A stretch of 64,000 nucleotides of DNA from Lysobacterales bacterium (lineage in GTDB: Bacteria > Pseudomonadota > Gammaproteobacteria > Xanthomonadales > Xanthomonadaceae), in assembly GCA_016718605.1 (NCBI GenBank), contig JADKCY010000002.1:930001-994000 (forward strand), read 5' to 3'. Positions within the stretch are counted from its first letter, which is position 1. The number at the start of each line of letters is the position of its first letter. A model generated the notes under the pieces. It ran no database searches and had not been told where the DNA came from. It was given only the letters and a program-made list of their open reading frames with translations. Both the position numbers and the translations under genes were made by a program. This document shows, one piece after another, positions 17,345 through 26,869 of this stretch.

Positions 17345-20300
17345 ATGAGCCGTAACGCAGCATACCGAGTCACGCGCAAACCGATCGCTGCTTGGCTGCC
17401 ACGGCTACTCAAAACACGAGGGCTGAACGTACTGTTCTGCGCGCTCCTGCAACTCCTGTCCACTGCTTACGCGGCCACAGCACGTTTACCCGAAACACCG
17501 CAATTTGAACATTTTGGCCCCGAACATGGCCTGCCCTCCAGCACCGTGTATTCGCTGGCACAAGATGCCCGGGGCTATCTATGGATTGGCACCGCGGATG
17601 GCTTGGCGCGCTACGACGGTGTGGGATTCCGCGTCTATCGCCACGACCCGTCCGACCCAAGCTCACTACCCTCCAACGTCGTGCAAGCTCTGCATGTCGA
17701 TGCCAGACAGCGCCTGTGGATCGCCTGCGAGGGTGGCGGTTTGAGTGTGTTGCGAGATGCCAGTCAGACCCATTTTGAGCATTTCAACTCATCACGTTTG
17801 TCGGACTTCACAATGGTGGATGTCTATGCCATCGCATCGGATCGACAAGACCGCCTTTGGCTGGGTGGCTACGATGCAGGCCTTTACCTTTTCGACCACG
17901 AACAGAATACGCTGCGTGCATTCAAACACGGCGCTACTGATCAAAACTCGTTGATCAACGACACCATTCTTTCACTGCTCAACGATCCTGACGGCTTGTG
18001 GATCGGGACGCTGGATGGCTTTCAGCAACTGCGCGGCAGTACTTTCCACACCATTGAACTACCCGACGCCGCTCGTCCACAAAGACTGATCGCCAGTTTG
18101 TCCAAGGGTGAACAAGGGCTGCTGCAGATTGGCACCCGTGCAGGTCTGTTTCTAAGAGATCAGAACGGCGATATCCATGCGGACAATACCGCACCAAATT
18201 CCGCCGTCATGACTTCTCTGGTGGACCGAAACCAGCTTCGCTGGCTGGGTATGCGTGACGGCCTCTGGAGCCAACGCCCCGGTGAAGTCTGGCGCCGTCA
18301 TCCGGCGGCCATTGGGCGCAGGGGAGCTCTGAGCGGGGATGTCATCAATGCGATGCTAGAGGACCATGAAGGCGGTCTCTGGATTGCGACCGTTGGTGGT
18401 GGCCTCAGCAGGCTGAATCCACAATGGCGAAACTTCAGCGCGTTCCAAGTCGGTCGAACCGCAACCAGCGTACCGCGTGGCATCGGAAAATCGGCGATTC
18501 ATGCTGTGTGGGTTGTCAGCCTCCCTGGAGGGCTCGACAGGATTGACCTTCAGACAGGGGCCGTGAGCGCACATCTTGACGCCACAGGCGGGTTTCCTGA
18601 CGAGCGACTGCACTCGGTTCTGGAGGATGCCTTGGGCAATGTGTGGGTCGGTCACAGTAGTGGCTTGATCCGCTATGTGCCTAGTCTCGGCAAGACGACA
18701 ATTTATGGACAAGAAGGAGCCCATTCGACCCCTGCGGGCTTCGTCGACCAACTATTGGAAGTTCCCGGCGGCTTGTGGCTTTCCGCCCAAGGCGGAGGCC
18801 TGCAACATCGCGCCTTGAGCGGCGATGTTCTTGAAGATATTCGCCCCGGACAACACGGCCTTGAAAGTGCTGATACCGAGCAGATTGGACTGGATCGCAC
18901 TGGCCGGTTGTGGTGGTCCGGGGCGACCGGACTCTTGCGCCGAGCCACGGAGGACGGCCATTTTGAGACGCTTATCGGCGCGCCTTCGGAGCGCATCTTC
19001 GGATTCGACTTTACGGACGATGGCGAAATTTGGCTGCATCGCCTGGAAGCACTCGAACGCTACCGAATTGATGGTAATAGCCTCAGCCTGCAGGAGCGTA
19101 TTGATCAAACCAGCGGTTTGCCGGTAGTCGAGTCTGGCGGTGTGATCGTCGATGCAGAGCAATCAGTCTGGCTAACCACTGCACGCGGCCTTGTTCGCTA
19201 TCGGCCCGCAAATGACATGCGCGCCGCAGAGCTGCGCATTTTCGGCGTGCGCGATGGCTTGCCCAGTATCGAGTTTCATAAGCGCCCTCCTACCATGACC
19301 GCAGAGGGGATTCTGGTTGCCTCAACGCTGGAAGGCGTTATCGCCTTTGACCCCAGTCGACTACAGTCGATTGAAGGCAAGTCATCCCTGCAGTGGGAGT
19401 CGTTGTCGGTCTCCCGCGCAGGTTCACGCATTGATCTCGCCAGCGATGACATCATCGACCTTCAGCACACCGATAGCGATCTGCGCATTGCCGTGCGCTT
19501 GCTGTCCTTCGCCGACCCCTCTGCCAATCGCTATCGTTTCCGTCTGCACGGTGTCGATGCGGGCTGGGTGGAAACCGGCAATACGCCTGAACGCAGCTAC
19601 CCTCGCTTAGCGGCAGGTGAGTACGCGTTAGAGGTCTCTGCGGCAAACGCGGATGGTCAGTGGAGCTCTCCTCTTCAGCTGCACATCGTGATGCATCCTG
19701 CCTGGTGGTCGAGTCTGCCTGCGCAACTCAGCTACGCCGGCCTGCTGCTGCTGGGCGCGCTGCAAGCATTTCTCGCTTGGCGCAAGCGTCTGGCGGAGCG
19801 CCACCAACTGGCGATGGCCGAACAAGCCAAGCAGTTGGCAGAACACGCCTCGCAGGCCAAGGGGCGTTTCCTTTCCACCTTGGGGCACGAAATCCGTACC
19901 CCGATGACCGGCCTGTTGGGCATGAATGAATTGCTGCTGCAAAGCGAACTGCAGCCGCAGCAACGGCTGCAAGCCGAGGCCGTGCGGCGCAGCGGTCAGA
20001 TGATGTTGCGACTGCTCAACGAATCACTGGATATTGCACGGGTAGAAGCTGGAAAGCTGCAAATCGAGCCGCAGCCAACCGACCTGAATCAACTGTTGCG
20101 TGACACCGCCGAACTGCAAGCGGCCCCGGCGCAACGCAAGGGCCTACGCTTTGAGCTCGACATCGATGCCGACTTGCCGCAGTGGGTATGCGTTGATCCA
20201 CTCCGCCTGCAGCAGATTCTGCTCAACTTGAGCAGCAATGCAATCAAGTTCACCGCGCAAGGCTGGGTGCGGCTGCATGCCAGCGCGCAAACCATCGACA

Positions 20301-20968
20301 GCACGTCTGTCAGGCTCCATTTTGCTGTCAGCGACAGCGGCGCGGGTATGGATGCCGAGACCCTGAGTCGGCTGTTCCAGCCCTTTGAGCAGGCCCACAG
20401 GACACAGACCGCGCAGCAATTTGGCGGCAGCGGCCTCGGGCTGCTGATCAGCCGCCAACTGGCGAATGCCATGCACGGTGAAGTCGCCGCAGAAAGCACG
20501 CCCGGACAGGGCAGCACCTTCCGTCTCAGCTTGGCCGCGGACTTGGCTAAAGCGCAGGCAATTGCCAACACCATGCCCTTCGAATCCCCAACAAGCACGA
20601 CCGAATCACTGTTGCTGGTTGAAGACGAGGCCGATGTCGCCGCCGCAGTCAGTGGCCTGTTGAGGCAAATGGGGCATCACGTAGACCATGCCGAACACGC
20701 GCTGCAGGCACTTAGTCTGCTCACTCAACACAACTACTCGCAGGCGGTACTGGACTTGGACCTGCCGGGTATCGATGGCCTGACCTTGGCAGCCATGCTG
20801 CACAAGCAACGCCCAGGTTTGCGCCTAATCGCACTCACCGCTCGCGCCGAAGCCGATACCGAACAACGTGCTCTGGCCGCAGGATTCGCCGTATTTCTAC
20901 GTAAGCCGATGAGCCTTGCCCAGTTACGCGATGCGATTGCCGGAGGTAATCACTCCAGCTCGCAATGA
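17345..20968 (+). CDS. Hybrid sensor histidine kinase with two-component-regulator propeller
   Basis: The protein has 1207 residues from the ATG at 17345; the upstream extension to 17201 runs across the divergent gene's start and is rejected. An N-terminal signal/membrane region (to about 50) is followed by a periplasmic Reg_prop beta-propeller with many W-I-G-T or W-L-G blades. A Y_Y_Y domain precedes the single membrane segment near residue 800. Inside the cell come HisKA with H848 in GHEIRTPMTGLLG, an HATPase domain with N box (NLSSNAIKF) and G boxes (DSGAGM, GGSGLGL), and a receiver domain with D1137 in LDLDLPGIDG and a lysine near the end (LRKPMSL). All catalytic residues look intact. 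No partner response regulator is adjacent, so output is probably by phosphorelay or the attached receiver. Confidence 0.9.
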   Translation: MSRNAAYRVTRKPIAAWLPRLLKTRGLNVLFCALLQLLSTAYAATARLPETPQFEHFGPEHGLPSSTVYSLAQDARGYLWIGTADGLARYDGVGFRVYRHDPSDPSSLPSNVVQALHVDARQRLWIACEGGGLSVLRDASQTHFEHFNSSRLSDFTMVDVYAIASDRQDRLWLGGYDAGLYLFDHEQNTLRAFKHGATDQNSLINDTILSLLNDPDGLWIGTLDGFQQLRGSTFHTIELPDAARPQRLIASLSKGEQGLLQIGTRAGLFLRDQNGDIHADNTAPNSAVMTSLVDRNQLRWLGMRDGLWSQRPGEVWRRHPAAIGRRGALSGDVINAMLEDHEGGLWIATVGGGLSRLNPQWRNFSAFQVGRTATSVPRGIGKSAIHAVWVVSLPGGLDRIDLQTGAVSAHLDATGGFPDERLHSVLEDALGNVWVGHSSGLIRYVPSLGKTTIYGQEGAHSTPAGFVDQLLEVPGGLWLSAQGGGLQHRALSGDVLEDIRPGQHGLESADTEQIGLDRTGRLWWSGATGLLRRATEDGHFETLIGAPSERIFGFDFTDDGEIWLHRLEALERYRIDGNSLSLQERIDQTSGLPVVESGGVIVDAEQSVWLTTARGLVRYRPANDMRAAELRIFGVRDGLPSIEFHKRPPTMTAEGILVASTLEGVIAFDPSRLQSIEGKSSLQWESLSVSRAGSRIDLASDDIIDLQHTDSDLRIAVRLLSFADPSANRYRFRLHGVDAGWVETGNTPERSYPRLAAGEYALEVSAANADGQWSSPLQLHIVMHPAWWSSLPAQLSYAGLLLLGALQAFLAWRKRLAERHQLAMAEQAKQLAEHASQAKGRFLSTLGHEIRTPMTGLLGMNELLLQSELQPQQRLQAEAVRRSGQMMLRLLNESLDIARVEAGKLQIEPQPTDLNQLLRDTAELQAAPAQRKGLRFELDIDADLPQWVCVDPLRLQQILLNLSSNAIKFTAQGWVRLHASAQTIDSTSVRLHFAVSDSGAGMDAETLSRLFQPFEQAHRTQTAQQFGGSGLGLLISRQLANAMHGEVAAESTPGQGSTFRLSLAADLAKAQAIANTMPFESPTSTTESLLLVEDEADVAAAVSGLLRQMGHHVDHAEHALQALSLLTQHNYSQAVLDLDLPGIDGLTLAAMLHKQRPGLRLIALTARAEADTEQRALAAGFAVFLRKPMSLAQLRDAIAGGNHSSSQ

Positions 20969-21064
20969 GCGACCGATCAACGGCCCACACCATTGCGACA
21001 CAGACATTGTTGCAGCGTCCATGCACGCGCAGGGATTTGGCACCTCCCAGCAGCGGAGCACTGT

Positions 21065-21904
21065 CTACAACTCAATGTGATCCACGCCGCGCCATGTCTG
21101 CAGTCTATCCAGAATTTCAGACAGCATGGGAGCCATGGCATCGACATGCAGTGCCGTTCGCGCCAAGCCCTCGCAGCGTCCAAACAAACTTTGGCGCAGC
21201 TGCTCTTCGCCATGCACGCGATGCGCGAGATCATCCAGCACTGCGGAAAACTCGCTCGGCGTCGGGCTGAAAGGCAGTGCCGCGAAAAGCTGGGCGAGCG
21301 CCGTGAAGACAGGCTGTGCATCAAGCGACCAGCCATAGTCCTCGGGTCGGTAGTCCGGCATGGTCAGCTCGGCATCCGTCCACACCCGAAAACACAGCTT
21401 GGCCAACGAGTGATACAACTCACCCTCGCAAATCAGCACCACCAGCAAATTGCCGCGATGCGCGATCACCGTCCCCGCCTGACTCGACCACTCGGCATTG
21501 CGCAAAAAACCGGTCAAACGCATCTGATCGACAAAACCCGCCGCCTGTAGCTGATCCACGATCAGCAAGCAGCGATCCGACTCCGAATACGCACAGGCTT
21601 CGGTGATGACGCGCTCGAAGGCGGTCATGGCGGGCTCCGCAAGCTCCGACCCCGTATCCTCAACGCTGACCACGCCACGCGCTGCGGGCGTATTCAACAA
21701 GCTGAAGTCGTGGTAGCAAATCCGCGGGTAGCTCAGGGCCGATCCAAGCGCATTCGCAAATGCCGTCTTGCGCCGACCGGCGCTGCCGTCGACGTGCAAA
21801 CAGCGCACGTGTCGGTTTTCAGCATCCAGCACACACTGCAGTGCGAAGCTGTAATCCGCATTGGATTCAAAACCGTACAGGGCGAGATCATTGCGAAGAG
21901 ACAT
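21065..21904 (-). CDS. Orphan ATPase-like protein with unusual P-loop
   Basis: From the ATG at 21904, preceded by GGAG, the protein has 279 residues. GSAGRRKT at 40-47 aligns with a Walker A loop but has Arg where the GK glycine should be. CLLIVDQLQ near 118 looks like a Walker B strand. Segments such as RNDLALYGFESNADYSFALQCVL and IAHRGNLLVVLICEG suggest an AAA+-like fold of the helicase-loader kind. I do not recognise a named family. It lies downstream of rplU-rpmA on the same strand but beyond a strong terminator, so it may have its own promoter. Nucleotide hydrolysis is uncertain given the altered loop. Confidence 0.6.
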   Translation of the reverse strand: MSLRNDLALYGFESNADYSFALQCVLDAENRHVRCLHVDGSAGRRKTAFANALGSALSYPRICYHDFSLLNTPAARGVVSVEDTGSELAEPAMTAFERVITEACAYSESDRCLLIVDQLQAAGFVDQMRLTGFLRNAEWSSQAGTVIAHRGNLLVVLICEGELYHSLAKLCFRVWTDAELTMPDYRPEDYGWSLDAQPVFTALAQLFAALPFSPTPSEFSAVLDDLAHRVHGEEQLRQSLFGRCEGLARTALHVDAMAPMLSEILDRLQTWRGVDHIEL

Positions 21905-21970
21905 GGGCGCTCCGAGATCACACAACGACAGATAGTGTGCCGCACCATCGAGTCAGAAAACCGACTGCAC

Positions 21971-22003
21971 CAAAAAAGAAAGCCCCGCCAGTGGCGGGGC
22001 TTC
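21971..22003 (-). terminator. Rho-independent terminator after rpmA
   Basis: On the minus strand a 10-bp stem (AAGCCCCGCC with GGCGGGGCTT) is followed by TCTTTTTTG. It ends the rplU-rpmA transcript and separates it from the ATPase-like gene. Confidence 0.9.
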
Positions 22004-22024
22004 TTGGGTTCTGCGGGAAGACGC

Positions 22025-22285
22025 TTACTCGCCAGCAACAACGCTGACAGTGCGGCGGTTCTTCGGGCCCTTGACGGCGAAATTCACCACGCCATCGGTC
22101 AGGGCAAACAAGGTGTGATCGCGGCCCAAGCCAACACCGGTACCCGGATGAAACTGGGTGCCGCGCTGGCGAATGATGATGTTGCCCGCTTCAATGGCTT
22201 GTCCGCCGTAGACCTTCACGCCGAGGTACTTCGGATTGGAGTCGCGACCGTTGCGGCTACTGCCGCCTGCCTTTTTATGTGCCAT
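22025..22285 (-). CDS. rpmA: 50S ribosomal protein L27
   Basis: The 86-residue protein starts MAHKKAGGSSRNGRDS, as in classical L27, whose N-terminal tail reaches the peptidyl transferase centre. There is no N-terminal extension of the Firmicutes cleaved type. It lies 12 bases after rplU. obgE, the usual third gene of this operon, is absent here. Confidence 0.98.
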   Translation of the reverse strand: MAHKKAGGSSRNGRDSNPKYLGVKVYGGQAIEAGNIIIRQRGTQFHPGTGVGLGRDHTLFALTDGVVNFAVKGPKNRRTVSVVAGE

Positions 22286-22297
22286 GACGTGTGCTCC

Positions 22298-22618
22298 TTA
22301 CTTGCTGCCACCGGCGATGCCGGTGATCTCGATTTCGGTGTAATGCTGACGGTGCCCCTGCTGCTTGCGGAAGTGCTTGCGGCGACGGAACTTGATGATG
22401 TGAACCTTGTCGGCGCGGCCATGCGCTTTGACCATCACGGTCACTTTGGCGCCAGCGACCAGCGGGGTACCGACGGTCACGCCGTCACCTTCACCCACCA
22501 ACAGCACTTGGTCGAGCTCGATCGAGCTGCCTTCCGCCACATCCAGCTTTTCTACGCGCAGGGTTTCACCCTGCATGACGCGGTACTGCTTACCGCCGGT
22601 AACGATGACTGCGTACAT
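22298..22618 (-). CDS. rplU: 50S ribosomal protein L21
   Basis: The 106-residue protein starts MYAVIVTGGKQYRV and contains IKFRRRKHFRKQQGHRQ, both characteristic of L21. AGAGGA precedes the ATG at a good distance. It heads the rplU-rpmA operon and diverges from uvrA across a 224-base gap in which I saw no CTGT-N8-ACAG LexA box. Confidence 0.98.
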   Translation of the reverse strand: MYAVIVTGGKQYRVMQGETLRVEKLDVAEGSSIELDQVLLVGEGDGVTVGTPLVAGAKVTVMVKAHGRADKVHIIKFRRRKHFRKQQGHRQHYTEIEITGIAGGSK

Positions 22619-22842
22619 CTGCGAATTCCTCTGTAGTTATTTTTCCTGCACTGGCAGCCACTTGCCCAACGTTCCGGGACAGCTTCTCCCGCCGGGGAAA
22701 TACCCACGAGCGAAAGACGGCCAAAACAGACCGCGCATGATAGGGGAGCCGCCTCGAACGGTCAAATTATCACCAGCAAGTCGCATGACAGTCCGCTCAC
22801 AGGAACGCTTTACACTGATCGCCCCTCGTCGACCAAAAGACC

Positions 22843-25734
22843 ATGGACACCATCCGCATCCGTGGTGCGCGCACGCACAATCTCAAGAATCTCGACATCG
22901 AATTGCCTCGCGATCGACTGATCGTGATCACTGGCCTGTCGGGATCGGGCAAATCCTCATTGGCGTTCGACACCATTTACGCCGAGGGCCAGCGGCGCTA
23001 TGTCGAATCGCTATCGTCTTATGCTCGACAGTTCCTGTCGATGATGGAAAAGCCCGATGTCGAGCATATCGAAGGACTTTCGCCAGCCATCTCGATCGAG
23101 CAGAAATCCACATCGCACAATCCGCGCTCCACGGTCGGCACGATTACTGAAATTCACGACTACCTGCGCCTGCTCTTCGCGCGTGTCGGCACGCCCCGTT
23201 GTCCCGACCATGGGCATGCGCTGCAGGCACAGACAGTTAGTCAAATGGTTGATGGCGCATTGGCCTTGCCCGACAGTGCACGTTACATGCTGCTGGCCCC
23301 GGTCGTGCGCGAGCGCAAGGGCGAGCATGTGCAGGTGTTCGAACAGTTGCGCGCCCAAGGGCTGGTGCGGGTGCGCGTCAATGGTGAGATGCACGAGTTG
23401 GAGGCGGTACCAAAGCTGGCGCTACGCCAGAAGCACACCATCGAAGCCGTCATCGACCGCTTTCGTCCGCGCGAGGACATCAAGCAGCGCCTGGCAGAGT
23501 CGTTTGAGACCGCGCTGAAACTTGGCGATGGCTTGGTGCGTATTGCCAACATGGATGACCCGAAGGTCGAAGAACTGCTGTTTTCCTCACGCTATTCCTG
23601 TCCAGTGTGTGACTACTCATTGACCGAACTGGAACCTCGGCTATTTTCCTTCAATTCACCAATGGGCGCCTGCCAGAGCTGCGATGGCTTGGGCGTGACG
23701 CAGTACTTTGATCCGGCGCGTGTGGTCGGCCATCCAGAACTGAGCTTGGCGGCCGGTGCGATCAAAGGTTGGGATCGGCGCAACCCCTACTACTTCGCCA
23801 TGCTCAATTCGCTGGCTGCGCACTACGTATTCGACGTCGACACCACGTGGCGTCGCCTGCCGGAAACAGTGCAGCACGCCGTGCTGTTTGGCAGCGGCAA
23901 TGAAGAGATCCGCTTCAGCTATCCAGGCGAAAAAGGCCGCATGGCGGTGCGTACGCATCGCTTCGAGGGCATCGTCAACAATCTCGAACGGCGCTATCGA
24001 GAAACCGACTCGCAAATGGTTCGTGAGGAGTTGTCGAAGTACATCAGCAATCGTCCCTGTCCGACCTGCCAAGGTCAGCGATTGAATCGCTCGGCTCGGC
24101 ATGTGTTTGTCGCCGAGCGTACATTGCCTGCGGTGAGCGCCTTGTCTATTGATGCCTGCGCCGCATTTTTCGAAGGACTGCACCTGCCCGGCTGGCGCGG
24201 CGAAATTGCAACCAAGATTGTCAAGGAAATCCGTGAACGACTGCGCTTCTTGGTGGACGTCGGGCTGGACTACCTCACGCTGGACCGGCAAGCCGATTCG
24301 CTGTCCGGCGGCGAGGCGCAACGTATCCGCCTCGCCAGTCAGATCGGTGCGGGGCTGGTTGGGGTGATGTACGTGCTGGATGAGCCTTCTATCGGTTTGC
24401 ACCAACGCGATAACGAGCGATTGCTGGCGACGCTTACCCGACTGCGCGATCTTGGCAACACTGTCATTGTTGTCGAACATGACGAAGACGCGATTCGCCT
24501 CGCCGACCACATTCTCGACATTGGGCCTGGCGCGGGCGTCCATGGCGGCGAAGTAGTCGCGCAGGGCACGCTGGCGCAGGTACTGGCATCGGAACGCTCT
24601 CTGACTGCTGCCTATCTGTCGGGGCGACGTCGCATCAACGTACCGACAAGCCGCAAGGCGGCCAATCCGCAGCGTCTGCTGCAATTGCTTGGCGCCAGCG
24701 GCAACAATTTGAAGGATGTCGATCTGGAACTGCCTGCCGGACTGTTCATCGCCATCACCGGCGTCAGCGGCTCAGGCAAATCCACGCTCATCAACGACAC
24801 GTTGTTCCGGCTCGCGGCCAATCGACTCAACGAAGCCAGCCACACGCCGGAGCCGTTCCGTGAGATCCATGGACTGGAAATGTTCGACAAGGTGGTGGAC
24901 ATCGACCAATCGCCGATTGGCCGCACGCCGCGCTCAAATCCAGCGACCTACACCGGCCTGTTCACACCACTGCGCGAGTTGTTCGCCCAGGTTCCTGAAG
25001 CGCGCGCCCGCGGCTACAGCGCAGGTCGCTTCAGCTTCAACGTGAAAGGCGGTCGCTGTGAAGCCTGCCAAGGGGATGGCCTGATAAAGGTCGAAATGCA
25101 CTTCCTGCCCGACGTCTACGTTCCCTGCGATGTCTGTCAAGGCAAACGCTACAACCGCGAGACGCTGGATATCACTTACAAAGGTCACACCATCCATCAG
25201 GTGCTTGATATGACAGTGGAAGATGCGCTCAACCTGTTCAAGCCGGTACCCACGATTGCGCGCAAGCTTGAAACCCTGATGGACGTTGGCCTGTCCTATA
25301 TCAAGCTGGGACAACAGGCGACGACGCTGTCGGGTGGCGAGGCACAGCGCGTCAAACTCTCGCGAGAGCTCGCCAAGCGGGACACTGGCAACACGCTCTA
25401 CATCCTCGACGAGCCCACCACCGGCTTGCACTTCCACGATATCGAACTGCTGCTCGGCGTATTGCATCGGCTGCGCGAGCACGGCAATACAGTGATTGTC
25501 ATCGAGCACAATCTGGACGTCATCAAGACCGCGGACTGGATCGTCGATCTTGGCCCGGAAGGCGGGCATCGCGGTGGGCAAATTCTGGCGCAAGGGACGC
25601 CAGAGCAAATCGCCCGGCACCCTGACTCGCATACCGGGCGCTTCCTCGCCAAATTGCTGCCGGCTGGCGATATCGCCAGTGAAGCCGTGGGCGAGGCCAA
25701 GCCCATGCAGCGCGGCCGGCGAAAAGCCTCATGA
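22843..25734 (+). CDS. uvrA: UvrABC excinuclease subunit A
   Basis: The protein has 963 residues (940 in E. coli). It contains both ABC ATPase modules of the damage-recognition subunit: Walker A GLSGSGKSS near 31-39 and GVSGSGKST near 643-651, and signature LSGGEAQRI and LSGGEAQRV. Zinc-binding CPVC/CQSC, CPTC and CEAC/CDVC cysteine pairs are present. UvrA2 with UvrB scans DNA for bulky lesions in nucleotide excision repair. The ATG at 22843 is the family start. The stop overlaps the downstream thioesterase start (ATGA), so this is the first gene of a three-gene overlapping operon. Confidence 0.98.
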   Translation: MDTIRIRGARTHNLKNLDIELPRDRLIVITGLSGSGKSSLAFDTIYAEGQRRYVESLSSYARQFLSMMEKPDVEHIEGLSPAISIEQKSTSHNPRSTVGTITEIHDYLRLLFARVGTPRCPDHGHALQAQTVSQMVDGALALPDSARYMLLAPVVRERKGEHVQVFEQLRAQGLVRVRVNGEMHELEAVPKLALRQKHTIEAVIDRFRPREDIKQRLAESFETALKLGDGLVRIANMDDPKVEELLFSSRYSCPVCDYSLTELEPRLFSFNSPMGACQSCDGLGVTQYFDPARVVGHPELSLAAGAIKGWDRRNPYYFAMLNSLAAHYVFDVDTTWRRLPETVQHAVLFGSGNEEIRFSYPGEKGRMAVRTHRFEGIVNNLERRYRETDSQMVREELSKYISNRPCPTCQGQRLNRSARHVFVAERTLPAVSALSIDACAAFFEGLHLPGWRGEIATKIVKEIRERLRFLVDVGLDYLTLDRQADSLSGGEAQRIRLASQIGAGLVGVMYVLDEPSIGLHQRDNERLLATLTRLRDLGNTVIVVEHDEDAIRLADHILDIGPGAGVHGGEVVAQGTLAQVLASERSLTAAYLSGRRRINVPTSRKAANPQRLLQLLGASGNNLKDVDLELPAGLFIAITGVSGSGKSTLINDTLFRLAANRLNEASHTPEPFREIHGLEMFDKVVDIDQSPIGRTPRSNPATYTGLFTPLRELFAQVPEARARGYSAGRFSFNVKGGRCEACQGDGLIKVEMHFLPDVYVPCDVCQGKRYNRETLDITYKGHTIHQVLDMTVEDALNLFKPVPTIARKLETLMDVGLSYIKLGQQATTLSGGEAQRVKLSRELAKRDTGNTLYILDEPTTGLHFHDIELLLGVLHRLREHGNTVIVIEHNLDVIKTADWIVDLGPEGGHRGGQILAQGTPEQIARHPDSHTGRFLAKLLPAGDIASEAVGEAKPMQRGRRKAS

Positions 25735-26141
25735 GCTCGCCATTGAGCCAACTGGATATCGATGTGCGCTGGCGCGATCTGGACGCCAATCACCACGTCA
25801 ACAACGCGATGTACCTGAGCTATCTGGAAGAAGCGCGCGTGGTCTGGCTCAACCAGATCATCTCGGATTGGAAAGTCACCGGTGGCGTGCCTGTGCTGGC
25901 GGCAGTTCAGCTCAATTTCCGACGTCCCATCGGCTATCCTGCGCGCGTTCGTGTGCGTCAGTTCGTACGTCGGCTTGGGCGCAGCAGTCTGACCTTGGGC
26001 AGCACGCTTAGCGATAGCAACGATGAATCGTGCGTCTTCGCCGATGGCGAAGTGGTGCTGGTGTGGGCCGACCCCATTGCTGGCACGTCGATGCCATTGC
26101 CCGAGGCACTACGCAAGATTTGTGAACACGCTGCCGATTGA
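25731..26141 (+). CDS. Acyl-CoA thioesterase, 4HBT hotdog family
   Basis: The 136-residue protein has the 4-hydroxybenzoyl-CoA thioesterase signature WRDLDANHHVNNAMYLSYLEE, in which the Asp and the HVNN segment form the active site in family structures. It should hydrolyse an acyl-CoA or similar thioester in the cytoplasm; YbgC- and FadM-like proteins are the closest types by length. The substrate cannot be told. The start overlaps the uvrA stop by four bases and the stop is overlapped or abutted by the HNH gene. The functional link to DNA repair is unclear. Confidence 0.87.
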   Translation: MSSPLSQLDIDVRWRDLDANHHVNNAMYLSYLEEARVVWLNQIISDWKVTGGVPVLAAVQLNFRRPIGYPARVRVRQFVRRLGRSSLTLGSTLSDSNDESCVFADGEVVLVWADPIAGTSMPLPEALRKICEHAAD

Positions 26142-26146
26142 CCAGA

Positions 26147-26527
26147 ATGCGTCCCGCTCTGCGTCGACTTTTCTTGTGCGCCCTCCAGCATGACAACGAA
26201 GCTCAGCCGACGGCGAAGGGCTGGGAAACGCGCTGTCTGCATTGCCGCACGCGATTGCATTTCACGTTCGAAGGCGAACCACATGGCGCGGGTTCGCTGG
26301 AGCACGTGATTCCTCACGCATGGTTTGGAAAGCGCACGGCGGCGGCATTGTGTGCATTTGTCGAGGACAACCCCAATCACCCTCGCAATCTGGCCGTCGC
26401 CTGCACGCGCTGCAATCAATCCAAGGGCAAGGGCCCGGATGCTCGTGGCCCCACCGATGCCCGCGCAATGCAGGTGATCACGGAAATGCTGGCACGTCGG
26501 CAGGCGCGCTGGCGCCCATCTGAATGA
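26147..26527 (+). CDS. HNH endonuclease family protein
   Basis: The protein has 126 residues from the ATG at 26147; a TTG at 26138 that overlaps the thioesterase stop is an alternative start. CLHCRTR is a first zinc pair. SLEHVIPHAWFGKR holds the HNH-like His residues, and NLAVACTRCNQSKGKG supplies the second zinc pair and Asn. The layout is that of small stand-alone HNH nucleases. The stop is one base from that of the convergent glutaredoxin-like gene. Its place in an operon with uvrA suggests, without proving, a DNA-processing role. Confidence 0.83.
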   Translation: MRPALRRLFLCALQHDNEAQPTAKGWETRCLHCRTRLHFTFEGEPHGAGSLEHVIPHAWFGKRTAAALCAFVEDNPNHPRNLAVACTRCNQSKGKGPDARGPTDARAMQVITEMLARRQARWRPSE

Positions 26528-26528
26528 C

Positions 26529-26759
26529 TCAGATCGCAAGCCACAAACGCAGTCGAGGCACATCGAACGGCCAGTCCAATTCTGCCCGATCCGCACATCG
26601 GTGCAGTACAGGAACCCGGTGGCCGTAAACACGCTCCAGCGCGTCATCACCATCAATCCAAACACTATCGAATTCCGCGACATGCGCCTGCGCGAGCAGA
26701 CTCAGCGCCTGATCGCAGAGGTGACAGTCATCCCGTTGGTACAAACGATAGTTCGCCAC
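26529..26759 (-). CDS. Glutaredoxin family protein (DUF836 type)
   Basis: The 76-residue protein starts with GTG at 26759 behind GGAG/AAGGG. Its N-terminus YRLYQRDDCHLCDQ has the thioredoxin-fold CxxC at C12 and C15, and YGHRVPVLH supplies the cis-proline segment. This is the short glutaredoxin-like family often called DUF836. It probably takes part in cytoplasmic thiol exchange; its partner is unknown. It diverges from sdaA. Confidence 0.85.
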   Translation of the reverse strand: MANYRLYQRDDCHLCDQALSLLAQAHVAEFDSVWIDGDDALERVYGHRVPVLHRCADRAELDWPFDVPRLRLWLAI

Positions 26760-26869
26760 GCCCTTCTCCGGTCATTTTCAAACCACATGCGTGGCCGCCT
26801 GTTGCGGCAGCACATCGCGCGTGTCGAGTGCCCCGTAAACTAACCCGCCCCGCACCGCGTGAGTTTCCC

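Noticed and set aside
22619..22842. LexA box upstream of uvrA
   Set aside because: No CTGT-N8-ACAG or clear palindrome was found; a lineage-specific LexA site cannot be judged by eye.
23656..24684. Minus-strand frame of 342 residues opposite uvrA
   Set aside because: It lies wholly inside the conserved uvrA coding sequence and has no ribosome site or recognisable domain.
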